Shown: positions 34,279-45,460, counted from the stretch's first letter. The stretch is 47,301 bases of DNA from Silene noctiflora (GCA_009801015.1 VHZZ01000326.1:136094-183394), one strand, 5' to 3'. Notes: a model not told the origin generated them from the sequence alone. Numbers and translations are program-made.

Positions 34279-36333
34279 TCATATTAGGAAACGGGATGAC
34301 ATAAAAATTGACATTGTAAAAGCGAACCAATTGAACATAAAGACATCACCCCGGCCCAGTGTACCAAAACACAAAGACACCCGTTTCCGAATATTGAACT
34401 GAAAGGTATACAGAATATTGGAAAAGTAGAGATTTACCTTAGAAATTCTGCATGGAGAGCTAGAAGAAATGTAGAACTGAGGCAGGTAACTTTTTTGCAA
34501 TCCGACATTGTAAACGGGCGTAGTATTTGGATAATACAGTCCATAATTCCTCTCAGAAGTCGGACCGGGCTTTAAATTCTCGTTAAAAAGAGCAAAAACA
34601 TAAACCTTAATGGGCACATTAGGCTTGCCAGGAGTAGCCTCATTTCTCATTACCCTCTGTAACAAATTACCATTATACGCCGCGGCATTAGCCACTGTTG
34701 CCCCGATCTCATTCGCGTCACCCTTAGATGGCCACCCTGTTTCCGAAACTTGTACTTCTATATCGGTATGACCCATTTGTTTCATGGCCGCGTAGACCGA
34801 GTCTATTTGGGCATACAACATGTTGTCATAATGTAATCCCGTGGACGAGTCGGTCATACCCTGATTGGGCCTAAATAAGACGTAGTCGAGTGAGATTTGG
34901 GTCGGGTCATCTTTATACGCGAAAAAAGGGTACGCGTTAATTAGAAAAGGGGAATTAATTTGGGATTGGAAATCTAACATGGGTTGTAAGTATTGGGCCA
35001 ATTGAGGTTGGAATGAACCGGACGAGGGCGGGTATGAATTACCCAAAATACCGGTCGAGTGCGCGGTTGTGACCGTTACTTGGTTACTTAATCCTAGAGT
35101 TTGAAGGGCAGAATAGACACTTTTCATAGCGGGCAGTATATACGACATCAATTGCGTGTCGGTCCCGGTTAAAATTTCGTTACCTACGGTAATGCAAGTA
35201 ATTTTGGTTTGGCTAATGTAAGGCTGTACATGGGTTTTGACCCAATTTTGGGCTTGAGACGGGTCGGTCATGGTTTGAAGAAATTCGTTTCCAAGCCCAA
35301 TTATGAACTCGACATTTGAATTGGCGAAAGCAAGTAGGACATTCGGGTCAGCATCGTATAACTTAACCCGACTTATTTGGATAGATTGGAGAAGGATTGC
35401 TACCCGACTCGGTGAGGGTAGGTTGTTTGCTATCTGCCCGTAATTTATTCCCAATCCTTGACCTTGTGCTTGTGGTTGTGGATATTGTGATATCGTACCT
35501 GCCGCATCACATAAAATGAAAATTTAGTTAATAAAATAACCGTCTCACGCTCTAAAAATAACTTGTCAAATGAGACACAATTACACAAAGCCAAATCAGA
35601 ATACAATTTAATTATCTCCGTCTTAATTGCTAAACTGATTAATCGAGTAGAGAATTTACAATTAGTTACATTGAGATTTGAGAAATCGTTACAATCAAGT
35701 AAAGTGCAAGCACTTGTATTTAATAATTAAGATCGTTAAAGTGTTAGGTGGACAATAATTATAATGAATTAATTATGCACATGGAAACATACCACACTTG
35801 CCACCCCCATGATGATTGTTCATTATTTCCAAGCTAACAAACTTCGCAATGTTTAATTTAAAAACAACAAAATTTTATGAGTCGGTTTGTCTGCTCTAAA
35901 CATGGCCAAGAGAGATTCATGATGTTGTTATTGTACTATGTTCATGTGCATCCTCAAGTCAGAATTTGAAATTTTTAATAACTAATAGAAATTTCCTAAT
36001 TTTGTTAAGTTGGAGGTCGAGCACTCCAGCTAGCAGTGGTGGAGTTAGGGAAGAGCTAGCAGGGTTTAATTTCCACCCTCGCAGAAGGATGAAAATTTCA
36101 AAGTTTCCTTATTACCAAAATACCAAAACCTATTTGCCTTAGCTGAAATTTTCAATTTTGCTAAGCTCAAATCCCGACTCTGCCATTGCCAAATTCTCAG
36201 CTAACCCCTCGACTCGAACAAGAACAAAATAGATAAAGCAAAGAAGCAAACCTGTAAAAGAGGAGCATAAGAGCAAGAGAAGAAGGCTAGTGAAGAGTTG
36301 ATAATAATATTGAGAAGCCATTGCCATAAACAA
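34279..36333 (-). CDS. glycoside hydrolase family 17, glucan endo-1,3-beta-glucosidase
   Basis: Secreted enzyme that cleaves beta-1,3-glucan (callose) at cell walls and plasmodesmata (family knowledge). Two exons on the minus strand: 36252-36333 and 34279-35498, phase-matched across a 753-bp intron near the signal peptide, as is usual for GH17 genes; 433 residues if the second exon is read to its stop. Residues 1-27 form a signal peptide with a Leu-rich core (LFTSLLLLLLCSS). The domain starts at GLGINYGQIANNLPSP. The proton donor is Glu135 (ITVGNEIL), the nucleophile Glu280 (QVSETGWPSKGD), and NENLKPGP and ERNYGLYYPN follow. No C-terminal X8/CBM43 domain. The last 60 residues are atypical and end in a hydrophobic tail (FNWFAFTMSIFMSS), compatible with a GPI signal. 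A donor-like AAG/GTAAATC at about 34437 leaves open a different last exon. Three close Met codons (36333, 36327, 36321) could be the start. Arabidopsis At2g27500 is the positional match. Confidence 0.9.
36034..36188. mobile_element. hAT-like fold-back remnant in the GH17 intron
   Basis: CAGTGGTGGAGTTAGG at the left and CCGACTCTGCCATTG at the right are complementary with three or four mismatches and resemble plant hAT tips (CAGTGGCGGA). No target duplication could be matched, so the copy is old or misjudged. Confidence 0.4.
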
Positions 36334-36360
36334 TATGAAGAAATTAAAATAAAAAGCCTT

Positions 36361-36370
36361 CTTTTATATA
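36361..36370 (-). promoter_or_regulatory. TATA box of the GH17 gene
   Basis: TATATAAAAG on the minus strand. It lies only about 28 bp before the first ATG (36333). With a normal TATA-to-start distance the leader would be near zero, which favours translation from one of the next two Met codons, or another upstream promoter element. Confidence 0.5.
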
Positions 36371-37425
36371 ATTTTATGCTCCTCTGTAATAAGGAAAGAG
36401 GAGCTAAAATCCTCTGTTTTTTTTGTTTGAAAGAATAATATTCTCTAATCTACGTCTCTCATATGTTATCTTTCTATTTATTTGTTTGATTTTTGGTATT
36501 TTTGGTGGTGTGAAAGGGGTATTTAAGGAAGTTTAGGCTTGTGTATTATTTTATTATTATTTGGACCACCAAGTGGTGTGACCCGTTTGGTATTAATGTG
36601 GATCTTATTGTAATTAGGAAGTTTTAATTTATTGGAATTAATGTACTCCTTAGGTTGTATTGTTGTACTTTTATGTATGTATGTATGCATGGCCCAATTG
36701 ATACATACAAGACTTGACCGACATGTTTTGAGTTATTATGATTAAGATTATTAATTTAATTCCATTACGTAATAGTGTTGCAAATTTCAAAATATGTTGC
36801 ACCAAAATAACTAAGGCATGTAATGACTTAACTTGTGGAATCACCCCGGATGTTTGAATTCATACTAGTTAAATTTTTTTGGCGGTATACTAAAATAGTA
36901 GATCAAATAAATTATATTATTAGTGGAATCTCGATTTTACAATCTGTGTTTAACGATCAGATTCTATCAATTTAAAGTAAAATCTTAATCTTAACAATTA
37001 TGGGTTGTTGATCGATCGATTGGTAATAAGGATATCAATTTCACCGATCAAAAATTCGATTAACCCGACCTTAAAGAATGAATGATGACCCAACTTAAAG
37101 GATGGTAGGTGATAGGTGAAACGAATGATGCATGGGTAATGGATTGGATGAAGATTATCTCACCCGACATTCATCCATTACCTGATGACCTTTTTATTAA
37201 AAGATAGCTAACTTGATTTTCTTACATGAATTATAATTGATTGTTTTTTTTAGCCTGACAAATATTTAAGTAACCACTCGTTTATCACTAAATCCCGTAG
37301 ATGATGGAAAATAATAATTTAATTTGGCAATTGACAAAGGTTTGAATGAAAATTTAAAGTGAAGAGTGGATGCATGATGGGTGAAGCTTCACCCAACCCA
37401 AACCCAGCTTTTTGTCATCTCTATC
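36371..37425. other. upstream region of the GH17 gene
   Basis: No gene seen. AT-rich, with ATGTATGTATGTATGCATGG (about 36675) as a short simple repeat and CCCGAC/GGATGAATG-like words at 37060-37200. Confidence 0.45.
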
Positions 37426-37428
37426 TAA

Positions 37429-37748
37429 GAGTAATAGCAATAGAAAAACTTTATATAAAGTTCTTCTTATGCCATATCATATTTTATTAGTTCAAATGTT
37501 TAAGAACTTTTATCTACAATAGATGACATTTATATAAATTCTTAAGTGGGAATATAAAAGAAGTAATTGGTCTTTTACAATTTTCAAAGTATGTTTATTG
37601 GTTACCAAATCTGTATGAACAAACCAAGTTCTTATTTTAGAACTTAATTCTTAAAATTAAGAACAAACTTATAATTGCAATAGAAGAACTTGTTAATTTG
37701 GATTCTTATTAACAAATCCAAGAATAAGAACTACTATTGTTATTGCTC
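37429..37748. mobile_element. Tourist-like MITE, 320 bp
   Basis: Ends GAGTAATAGCAATAG and complement of GAGCAATAACAATAG, flanked by TAA (37426-37428, 37749-37751). GAGCA-type tips and a TAA target are typical of PIF/Harbinger MITEs. The interior is AT-rich with several AAGAACTT/AAGTTCTT palindromic pairs. Confidence 0.78.
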
Positions 37749-37751
37749 TAA

Positions 37752-40155
37752 ATAGTTACATCAACAACCGTTCTTGAAATCTCCTTTAATCAAGTCAAGT
37801 TATAATCCAAGTTAAGTCGGAAGTATATAGTAAAATGGATATGATCAATTTAACTAAACACTTGACTCATTCTCCATCCCTAAACCCTAAAATTAAGAAT
37901 ATGAATACACAATAAACTGATGTGCTAAAAGTAACATAAACAACACAAAATTATACAGTCATATGCTGACCAAACAAATTACGGTTAATTTTTTTTAGTC
38001 GTATATAACTTATCCAAACATCTAGTTGTTAATTGTTAATGCATGCTTTTCCGTGAAATCTACTATTATCGTCGAAAGGTAATGTCATTGCTGACAATTA
38101 ATCTAACACTTTTGACACACGACACCAATTTATAAACATTTTTAGACATTACATACTGCTTCGTGGTAGCCTTGTAGGGTTGCCATAACGGACCAACACA
38201 TGTTTTTACAAAAATATTAAAATATACAAAAGAATTAGCCAAAGATCAGGACCATGTATGTGCCACCAAAGATCAGATGGTCTCATGCTAAAAATTTAAC
38301 AAAAATAAAAATATACAAAATAATTTTTTTCTATATATATAGATTTTCTTAAACATTACTCAGGTGTGCTCGTTAAAGTTTTTTTTGCTCTTTAATGGTA
38401 CTCCGTCACTATACGGAGTATGATTTGTCTGTCTATTATAATAAATATATATGATATTTTTCGTTGAGATACAACGACAAAAATAAGTATCAATATATTT
38501 TCATAAGTCTTATTATATAAGCTAGCTTATAATATTTACAGTTACGCTTTTTATAGCACTTTAACATACTTTTAGACAGTATAATTTTTATTTTAGTCTA
38601 ATAAACCTAATATATATTTTACGTATTTGAGAAAATGGTACCAAAACATGCGGGTATTTGTATTTGTATTTGTATTTGTATTAAAGTGGAACTCATGAAG
38701 GAAGGCTTCGTTCCAAGAATGGGTGAAAAGGTAGTCAGGTGGAGATGACGCGAAAATTGCATGGGACAGCACGCGGCGTTTAAGAATTAGTCACGTGTGT
38801 TGTTACGCGTGCAACAGTCCATAAAAAGGTCACGTATTTGATAACTATTCTACCTTTCACGTGTTTGACTTTTACTGTGTTGAATGTCTTGTTATTTACT
38901 ATGGGCCTAACAGCTAACGGGCCTATGGCCGCCCCTTGGGGGGATGAACACTAACCGTCAATTCTCCATACCTTATAGCCTTATATTAGTTATATAGCCA
39001 TCATTTTTAATTGGCTTTATCTGAACGGATAAGTTTTCTGAAACACCTCTCATACTAAAAATACTAAAAATGTGTATTTTAAATGGCTCAAACAAATACT
39101 TGGACAAAAGTATAATATTTTTTTTTTTGATCAAGAGTATTTCTTAGAGTTCTATCAACAGTTGGGGAAATTTCTTTTGGAATATTGAAGACAACTTAAT
39201 GGTAAATCCTTCTCAGGTTTTAGTTTTTCATTTGCAAGAGTCAAAAAATCAAACTTAATCAATTGCTTAAGAGATCAGAGCTCTTACTACTCACAACAAC
39301 CAACTTTAGTAAAATATAATATCTAGTGAAGTAGTGATTAGTAGAATTTTACTCCATTATCAAATTAAGGTATAATTTGACCCGTTTCTGTTTAAAGGCG
39401 GTTCTGAGGTCCAAAGCTCCGGCTAAACCCTCGGCCCTAGATTTCTTAATTAAGAGCTGACTAAACTAAGTTTGTGCTTCAGTATTTATCTAAGTGAATT
39501 AATTAAGTATACAACTTTAACTTATCTCAATTACATTCGCATATTTTTTAAGTTATATTTATATTATAATATTATCACTAGTGAATCTCCCAAGTTATAT
39601 TTATATTATACAAACGTATAATACTTAACGCCTTTTAACTTTAAACCGAATAATCCCGTCTTAAACAATTTATTATACACTACCAAAGCTCTTAAAATTT
39701 ACTCCGTAAGGAAATATGAAAAATTATCTCGATGATGTCAGTTAGTAAATTTATTTATCTACACTCCGTATTGTATTACGATAATCAAACGCGTGTAACA
39801 TGGTAAATAATAATAATAATAATGGGCGTTCAAATTATATCTCGGCTACCTACCAATTTCTTGTAAATTTTGGTATTATCTTAATAAAAGTTGCGCCTTT
39901 TTTTGGGAAGTTTCTCGATCAATTGTTTTTCAGGTCATTCTATTTTAGGAATGTCTTTGATAGACAATTTAATCATCCCCACCGCCAATTTGATCAACTT
40001 GTCATCTAATAATTAACTCTGCTTCTTTTCTTGATATTTGTATATTTGTGCCAAAAATCAAAAATAACTAAATAACCGGGACGGAGGGGTAATAATTTGC
40101 TGACTAAAAAGTGTAGTAAATTGATATGTTTATACATTCAATTGTTTAGAACACT
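37752..40155. other. intergenic stretch without gene
   Basis: Contains a (GTATTT)n microsatellite at 38654-38681, two G-boxes CACGTG (38792-38797, 38858-38863) and a GC-rich patch (GGCCGCCCCTTGGGGGG, about 38925). The right half of a Stowaway-type MITE ends at 40089 (CCGGGACGGAGGGG followed by TA); its left end was not found. The plus-strand frame at 39800 covers this MITE half and is not considered a gene. Confidence 0.5.
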
Positions 40156-40440
40156 CAGGGACGGACCCAAAATGTAAAATCAGGGACGGACCCAAAATGT
40201 AAAATTCGGGGTGGCAAAAATATTGAATATGCATATAATGGGAATCGTACCGGGACCCATAGGTAAAACCAAAGCCTTTACCACAAAACCACTTCATGCT
40301 TCTTGCATTTATGATGGGCATATATATACTTATCTACTATTTAACAATATTTGGGGTAGCAAAAATTCGTAAGCTTAACCGATTTTTATACATTTGTGGT
40401 AGCGGTCACCACCTCTTACTACTAGGTGGGTCCGTCCCGG
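40156..40440. mobile_element. hAT MITE, 285 bp, with tRNA-like interior
   Basis: Perfect 8-bp duplications AGAACACT flank it (40148-40155, 40441-40448). Tips CAGGGACGGACCCA and complement of CCGGGACGGACCCA. The first 25 bp are tandemly duplicated (40156-40180, 40181-40205). Inside is GGGAATCGTACCGGGACC (about 40240) followed by CTTTACCACAAAACCAC, a tRNA-like arrangement on the minus strand. Noncoding. Confidence 0.85.
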
Positions 40441-40448
40441 AGAACACT

Positions 40449-41560
40449 TAATTTCTATTGTTTTGTCCGGTTCAAGAATGGTTGCCAACTTGCCACAAGT
40501 AGCATACCATGACAAAAGTGAGAGGACTTGTAAACCAAGGGATGGACATTATATAGTTTGATACCTATACTATTTGATGTCTTATGATATTTACAAGTCC
40601 TTGGTTTGCTTGCATTATATTTGGAACGTTGATTATGTAGTTTTGAATGTATTTATTTGGAATTATCATTTGCCAACCAACCAGCAACACGATTCGGAAT
40701 ATTCTCAACCCCTTTCACTATCTAAATAATAGTGTTAAAGTATGTGCAAAATACACATTCTTGTATAATTTACAAGGAAATAGCTTAGAAAGCACCTCTA
40801 GTTTGTTTTCGTAATCTAATTTTGATGGATTTATATTAATTATAATTATATCTTAGGTTTGTTACGAAAATCGATTACAACAAGAAGATAATTTCGATGA
40901 GAGCTAAAGTATGACATCCAAATCTCTAAGTTTAAAATCATAATTGAAGGTGATTATCTATGTATCAGCATATAAGTACTATGCTGCGATATCACTGTGT
41001 TTAAGTATTCGATATTTTTAGAATTTTTTTTTATTAATTATTATTTTCACCAGTCTATAAAATAAAATTGTACATTTGTATGACCATTTGTAGACATTCG
41101 TGTTTAATTCTCTTATGGCTAGATGATACAACATCGATCCAATGGCTCCTACTTACGTCCCTCATTCCGAAATGATGAAGAGGGTTGCTCTTATTACGTA
41201 AGATTAATCCAATTTTATAATCTTATGATATATGAAAGAAAACACTATGATTTAGCACTTGATTAGTCCAATAATTATACGTAATATAAACTCAATAAAG
41301 AAACAATAAAATGAAATAAAGGCTTGCAAGAAAAGCCTTCCCTAGTTCATAAGTTGCCGCCTTGCCGGTGAAGAAAGGAAAAAGGACTTTCTCTACACGC
41401 TTAATACAACCAGTTCATGCACAAGCCACTTCTATAACAATTACTCCGTATTTATTTGGCACAATAATTCATAAATTTATAATCACCGATAAATTTGTAC
41501 AATACAAATATAAAATAGTTTTAGTTTAGACAAAAGCATTGTAAAACAGTTTAGTTACTT
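40449..41560. other. intergenic stretch, nothing recognised
   Basis: AT-rich DNA. No reading frame of note, no paired inverted repeats and no splice-linked exons were recognised. Confidence 0.4.
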
Positions 41561-41562
41561 AA

Positions 41563-42190
41563 GGTAATGGTTGAGACTTGAGGCCAAACTATTACATTTA
41601 CTTAGACCTGGTAAATCAGGTCAACGAGTCCCAGTTCAGGTCGGATCAGTTAAGGTCTTTTATTGATTTCGGGTTGACTCGGGTCTTTCGGGTTGTTAAT
41701 CAGGTCAGTTTCGGGTCAAGCGGGTCGGGTTATTTTGGGTCGGGTCATTTTCGGGTCAATGAATAAGAGAGAAAAGGTCATTTCAAGTATTTTCGGTTCA
41801 ATTAGAGTTATGTTTTGTCGGGACATTTTCGGGTTGAGTGGTTTCAGAACGAGTCATTTTCGGGTCGGGTCAGTTACGGGTCAAGAAAGCTCGGTCATGT
41901 TCGGGTCGGGTCACATTCGGGTGATGTAGTTTGGGTTATTTTGGGTATCGGGTCAGCCTTTTCGGGTCGGGTTACTTTTGTCAGGTCTACATTTATTCCT
42001 ATTATTCCCCACATTTGAAAATCCATTGAGCTTGAAAAGTGGTTAGTGCACAAGCGCCCCAAAACAATGTGCTGAGACCTTTTGTCACACTGGCTCTGAT
42101 ACCATGATAAATGAACCATCTCAACCAAAATTTTAAGGCGGTAGTTGAGACACAACTATTATATTTATTCCTATTAACTTTTACACTAAT
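41563..42190 (-). mobile_element. LTR-retroelement relic (TRIM-like) with an inserted hAT element
   Basis: On the minus strand TGGTATCAGAGCC (42092-42104) is the primer-binding site for initiator tRNA-Met, directly preceded by an LTR end in CA (42105-42106, TG on the plus strand). An LTR-like block follows to about 42180 (AAGGCGGTAGTTGAGAC, then ACTATTATATTTATTCC). A related block is at 41563-41600 and 41990-42002 (AAGGTAATGGTTGAGAC, then ACTATTACATTTATTCC), now split by the hAT element at 41603-41989. No gag or pol frame fits in the short interior. Confidence 0.55.
41603..41989. mobile_element. non-autonomous hAT element rich in GGGTCGGGTCA words
   Basis: Ends TAGACCTGGTAAA and complement of TAGACCTGACAAA; flanks CATTTACT (41595-41602) and CATTTATT (41990-41997), an 8-bp target with one mismatch. 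The interior is a degenerate tandem of CGGGTCGGGTCATTTT-like words. The reading frames across it simply reflect this repeat. Confidence 0.75.
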
Positions 42191-42379
42191 TTGAATCATG
42201 CAGATAGGCAGGTACCCAATACTCATGATCTAAGTTCAAACTCTATCAACATTATATTCGCCATTGTGGTTCTCTTTAGTCGTTAAAAAACTACAACTGA
42301 ATCATGATTTCTTAATGATTGTATGTGCCCATTTTTGCATAAAAACTATCTTAAAAAAGACTACGAAGTCATTTTTTTG

Positions 42380-42795
42380 GGCTTAATTTCACTTCTGTTC
42401 AACTTCATTCAATTTCGTTTAACTTATCTCCTCACAAATTAAGAGCATATTTGACCTAACTTGTAAAAAAAGAGTTTTTGTTTTCCAATCTTAATTTTAT
42501 TTAAAATATTTTTCAAAAGTAAAAACACCAAATTGATGCTTATGTTTTTATGCGCAAAAGGTTGGTTTTTTAGTTTTTGAGAATTTTTTTTAACTTTTAA
42601 ATAAGGATATGTTTGGCCAAAAAATGTTTTTTAAGTCCAAAAACACTTTTAAAAGCCTGGTCAAACACACATTAACTCTTACTTCAGCTACATTCAATTC
42701 GGTTCAGCTTCATTTAATTTAACACATCTTTATTAAATTTAACACATCTTTATTAAATTCAGTTAAGTTTAATTAAATTTTTATCAACTCAAGAA
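42380..42795. repeat. TTCA-rich element interrupted by a Tourist-like MITE
   Basis: The outer parts consist of TTCAACTTCATTCAATTTCG-like words. An inner insert at about 42442-42671 has ATATTTGACC at the left and GGTCAAACAC at the right and TTA on both sides. After it, AACACATCTTTATTAAATTT is repeated in tandem (about 42721-42760). Related in composition to 11203-11574 and 47111-47301. Confidence 0.5.
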
Positions 42796-43159
42796 AACAT
42801 GACCTAACTATTTATGTCATAATAGTAATCATCAAAAATTAAACCTTGGCCAAGAAATAATGAGTGGTAGACAATTGGACAAGGACAACCATAGGATTAC
42901 TAGTCCATTTCTTCACTTTCACAAGTTAATTAGTATATCTTAATCTTTGTTATAATAGTCCGATAATAATTATGAAAGCTTAATCTTTACACAACTGAAA
43001 AAGATTAAAGCTAAGGTCCAATTTTAATCATAGTTTGAGTTGAAAGGCTAAAACCCGATCCTAAAAGTCAATTTGCATTGATTAGATACGCTTATTCTCA
43101 ATTTCACAATTTGGTGCCCTCTATTATTTGTGCTTTTATAGAATTTCTTATGTAGGTAC

Positions 43160-44170
43160 GAATTGGGTAGCACCAAAATCGACACGGGTACGGACACGTG
43201 ATACGATATTTTATGAAATTTAGGACACGGGACACACTATTTAAATTTAATAGAATATATATTTTATGTTATAAATAACGTATGATTTCATTTTTTTAAT
43301 GTATTTAATATTAAACTAGTTTAGATCCTGCGCAATAAATGCGCAGTTTTAATAGAGTTTTTATTTTTATATCACCTAATCATAAATTAACACCTTATTA
43401 ATTTTTCATATTTCACGTAATTATATTTTGATATGAGAAAAAAAAAACAAATTGAACAGTAAAATAATAGTGGTAGTTCATTAATTGTTCATTTTCCCGT
43501 TATTGTATTTTGCTTCGATACAAAAAAAAAATTAAAACTAAAAATTAATCCAAGAGAATTAAGTAATGTGCTGAATTGAGTTTTTTAAAAAGTATTTTCA
43601 ATAACACAAAGCTAACGATTCCAATTTTATAAATTCTCTCAATTTCTTTTTGTCATGAAAGTAATTAAAACGATTTATAATTTTGTTTATACATAGTATG
43701 GGTCAAGTCATTCTTAAATAATAACACCAATAAAAGATTTAATAGTTTCTATTTTTATGTTATTTATTTAGATTTTAGTTAAAATATTATAGTTTAATGT
43801 TTAGTGAAAATATATAATTTAATCAAAAGATTAATTTTAATGAAAAAAAATTGTATAATGAAATATATTATAATTATTAATTTCCTTATTTAGTAAAAAA
43901 AATTAAATTATCATAGTTTCCTTATTTAAAAAGATGTTTTTTTAGAGGGAAAACTTGTGAATTCACTTTTTCTTTTAGTATATAAGGAATTTACAGAAGT
44001 GACGGTAAATTTTGACCTTGATTATAACTAATTCTCGTTTCTCACCCAAACCCATCTTCTAATCAATCTTTTTTGACATTTGATTTCTCGTCTAACTATA
44101 GGCGTGTGTACGACACAACGTCGGACACGACACGGCCAGTTATGAGGAGTGTCCGTGCTACCTAGGGTAC
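43160..44170 (-). repeat. dispersed repeat copy 4, split by a Helitron
   Basis: The left part (43175-43240) reads ACACGGGTACGGACACG and TAGGACACGGGACACAC; the right part (44105-44165) reads GTCGGACACGACACGG and GTGTCCGTGCTACCTAGG. Together they resemble the repeats at 9590, 14460 and 20520. The DNA between them contains the Helitron end at 43316. Confidence 0.45.
43316..43988 (-). mobile_element. short non-autonomous Helitron (3' end clear, 5' end tentative)
   Basis: On the minus strand a hairpin CTGCGCA/TGCGCAG (43328-43346) is followed, after eight to nine bases, by CTAG (43316-43319) and then host sequence. The 5' end is proposed near 43988, where the minus strand reads TCCTTATATACTAAAAG, a start seen in plant Helitrons. 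The expected A before TC is not present, so that border is uncertain. Interior AT-rich and noncoding. Confidence 0.5.
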
Positions 44171-44454
44171 GAATAAAGGGCAAATATTGAAATAAAATTT
44201 TTGGGTAGCAACTTTTCCTGAAATTTTTTAGTTATATAAAGGTCGCATATTTAAGAATTTAAGATAGTAAAAATCGATAATTTAAACCATTTTTTAGAAG
44301 TTTGGGGTAGTGAATACACTCTTTGTTATTAGGAAAATGACATTTTTGTGGAAATTCTTGGATAAGACATTTTTACACTAACTTTGAGTAAAATTACTTT
44401 ATGTTCTACTTAAACACTGTTCCCAGGTTATAATTAAGGGTGTGAAAATATATA

Positions 44455-44545
44455 CTCCTTCTTATTCAGCCTATAGTTCCCCTTTCTTTAATATATGTGA
44501 GTAGTATTATAATGAAAGGGGAACTATAGGCTCAATAGGAGGGAG
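44455..44545. mobile_element. 91-bp hairpin Stowaway MITE
   Basis: CTCCTTCTTATTCAGCCTAT at the left; ATAGGCTCAATAGGAGGGAG at the right; TA on both sides (44453-44454, 44546-44547). The arms also pair over AGTTCCCCTTTC, so nearly the whole element folds into one hairpin. If transcribed it could give small RNAs. Confidence 0.8.
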
Positions 44546-44547
44546 TA

Positions 44548-45460
44548 GTAATTAAAGTTATAATATCGTTCCACGAATGTTTTTGTGAAGGGCAATGATA
44601 GAGGGCCACCGGGTGACACACAATCTCGACGTCAACCTATTAAAATAATTAAATTATAACAAATTTTAAAATCTGTTTAGATTCTAGCTAATTGAACGGA
44701 AGGGCATGAAAGTAAATTAGTTTATCTCCACCTTAATGTTAGCCATGGAATTTACATAGTTGCGGACTTGCGGCAGTCCACGACCTCTTGCTTGTTTCTT
44801 AACTTCCTCATACGAGGTTTATACAATCGTATGATTGGTGTCCATCTGACCATGGCGCTCAATCTCGATTACTGAATGAGCTATAATTAGACAATTAGCT
44901 AATACAAGCAAACAAGACTTCGGCATGAATTTCATTATTGGAGACGCTACTTTCTTCGCTTGCAGCCGTCATCGTATAACCTTATTAAATAAATTCACTT
45001 CGAATAATTGTGACTTGATTTCCTTTAGATGTTTCGTTATTCTATTTTGGTTGAAACGTCGAGTATATTTGCATCGTTTCGCTCATCTATAAGATAAAAG
45101 AAGTGTGTATTACTACTAGCTTACGGAGGTGACACATCGTATATGGATATGGTGGTTGTTGCAAGGCAGGGTAGGTTGAAAGAGCCGATCAACATAAGGA
45201 TGTAGTTTTCCATTCTTGCCCTGGTAATTTATTTGACTAATCTTAAAAATAATTAAAACACCATTATAATTTACAAAATTACCCTCGGTGGTACTCAAAA
45301 TCGATGCCACCGGGTGGCGCCATCTCATTTTCCTTTTGTAAAACTATGATAATTTGATGAGCGTGGGTTTATCGGTGAATCTAAAGTTGCATGCTATACT
45401 AATAGATGTAAAGAAATATTTACATTTAAACTTTTAATTGAGATGGTTCTTTAATGTAGT
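44548..45460. other. intergenic stretch, unclassified repeat
   Basis: No gene. GGGCCACCGGGTGACACAC (about 44603) and GATGCCACCGGGTGGCGCCA (about 45303) share the CCACCGGGTG core about 700 bp apart, which may mark the borders of an unrecognised element. Confidence 0.35.

Noticed and set aside
12656..36333. A cooperating gene cluster (biosynthetic or defence system)
   Set aside because: The six genes have unrelated roles and mixed strands; the arrangement is explained by conserved synteny.
41693..41929. Frames rich in Gly/Ser/Arg at 41.6-42.0 kb
   Set aside because: Translation of degenerate GGGTCGGGTCA words inside an hAT element.
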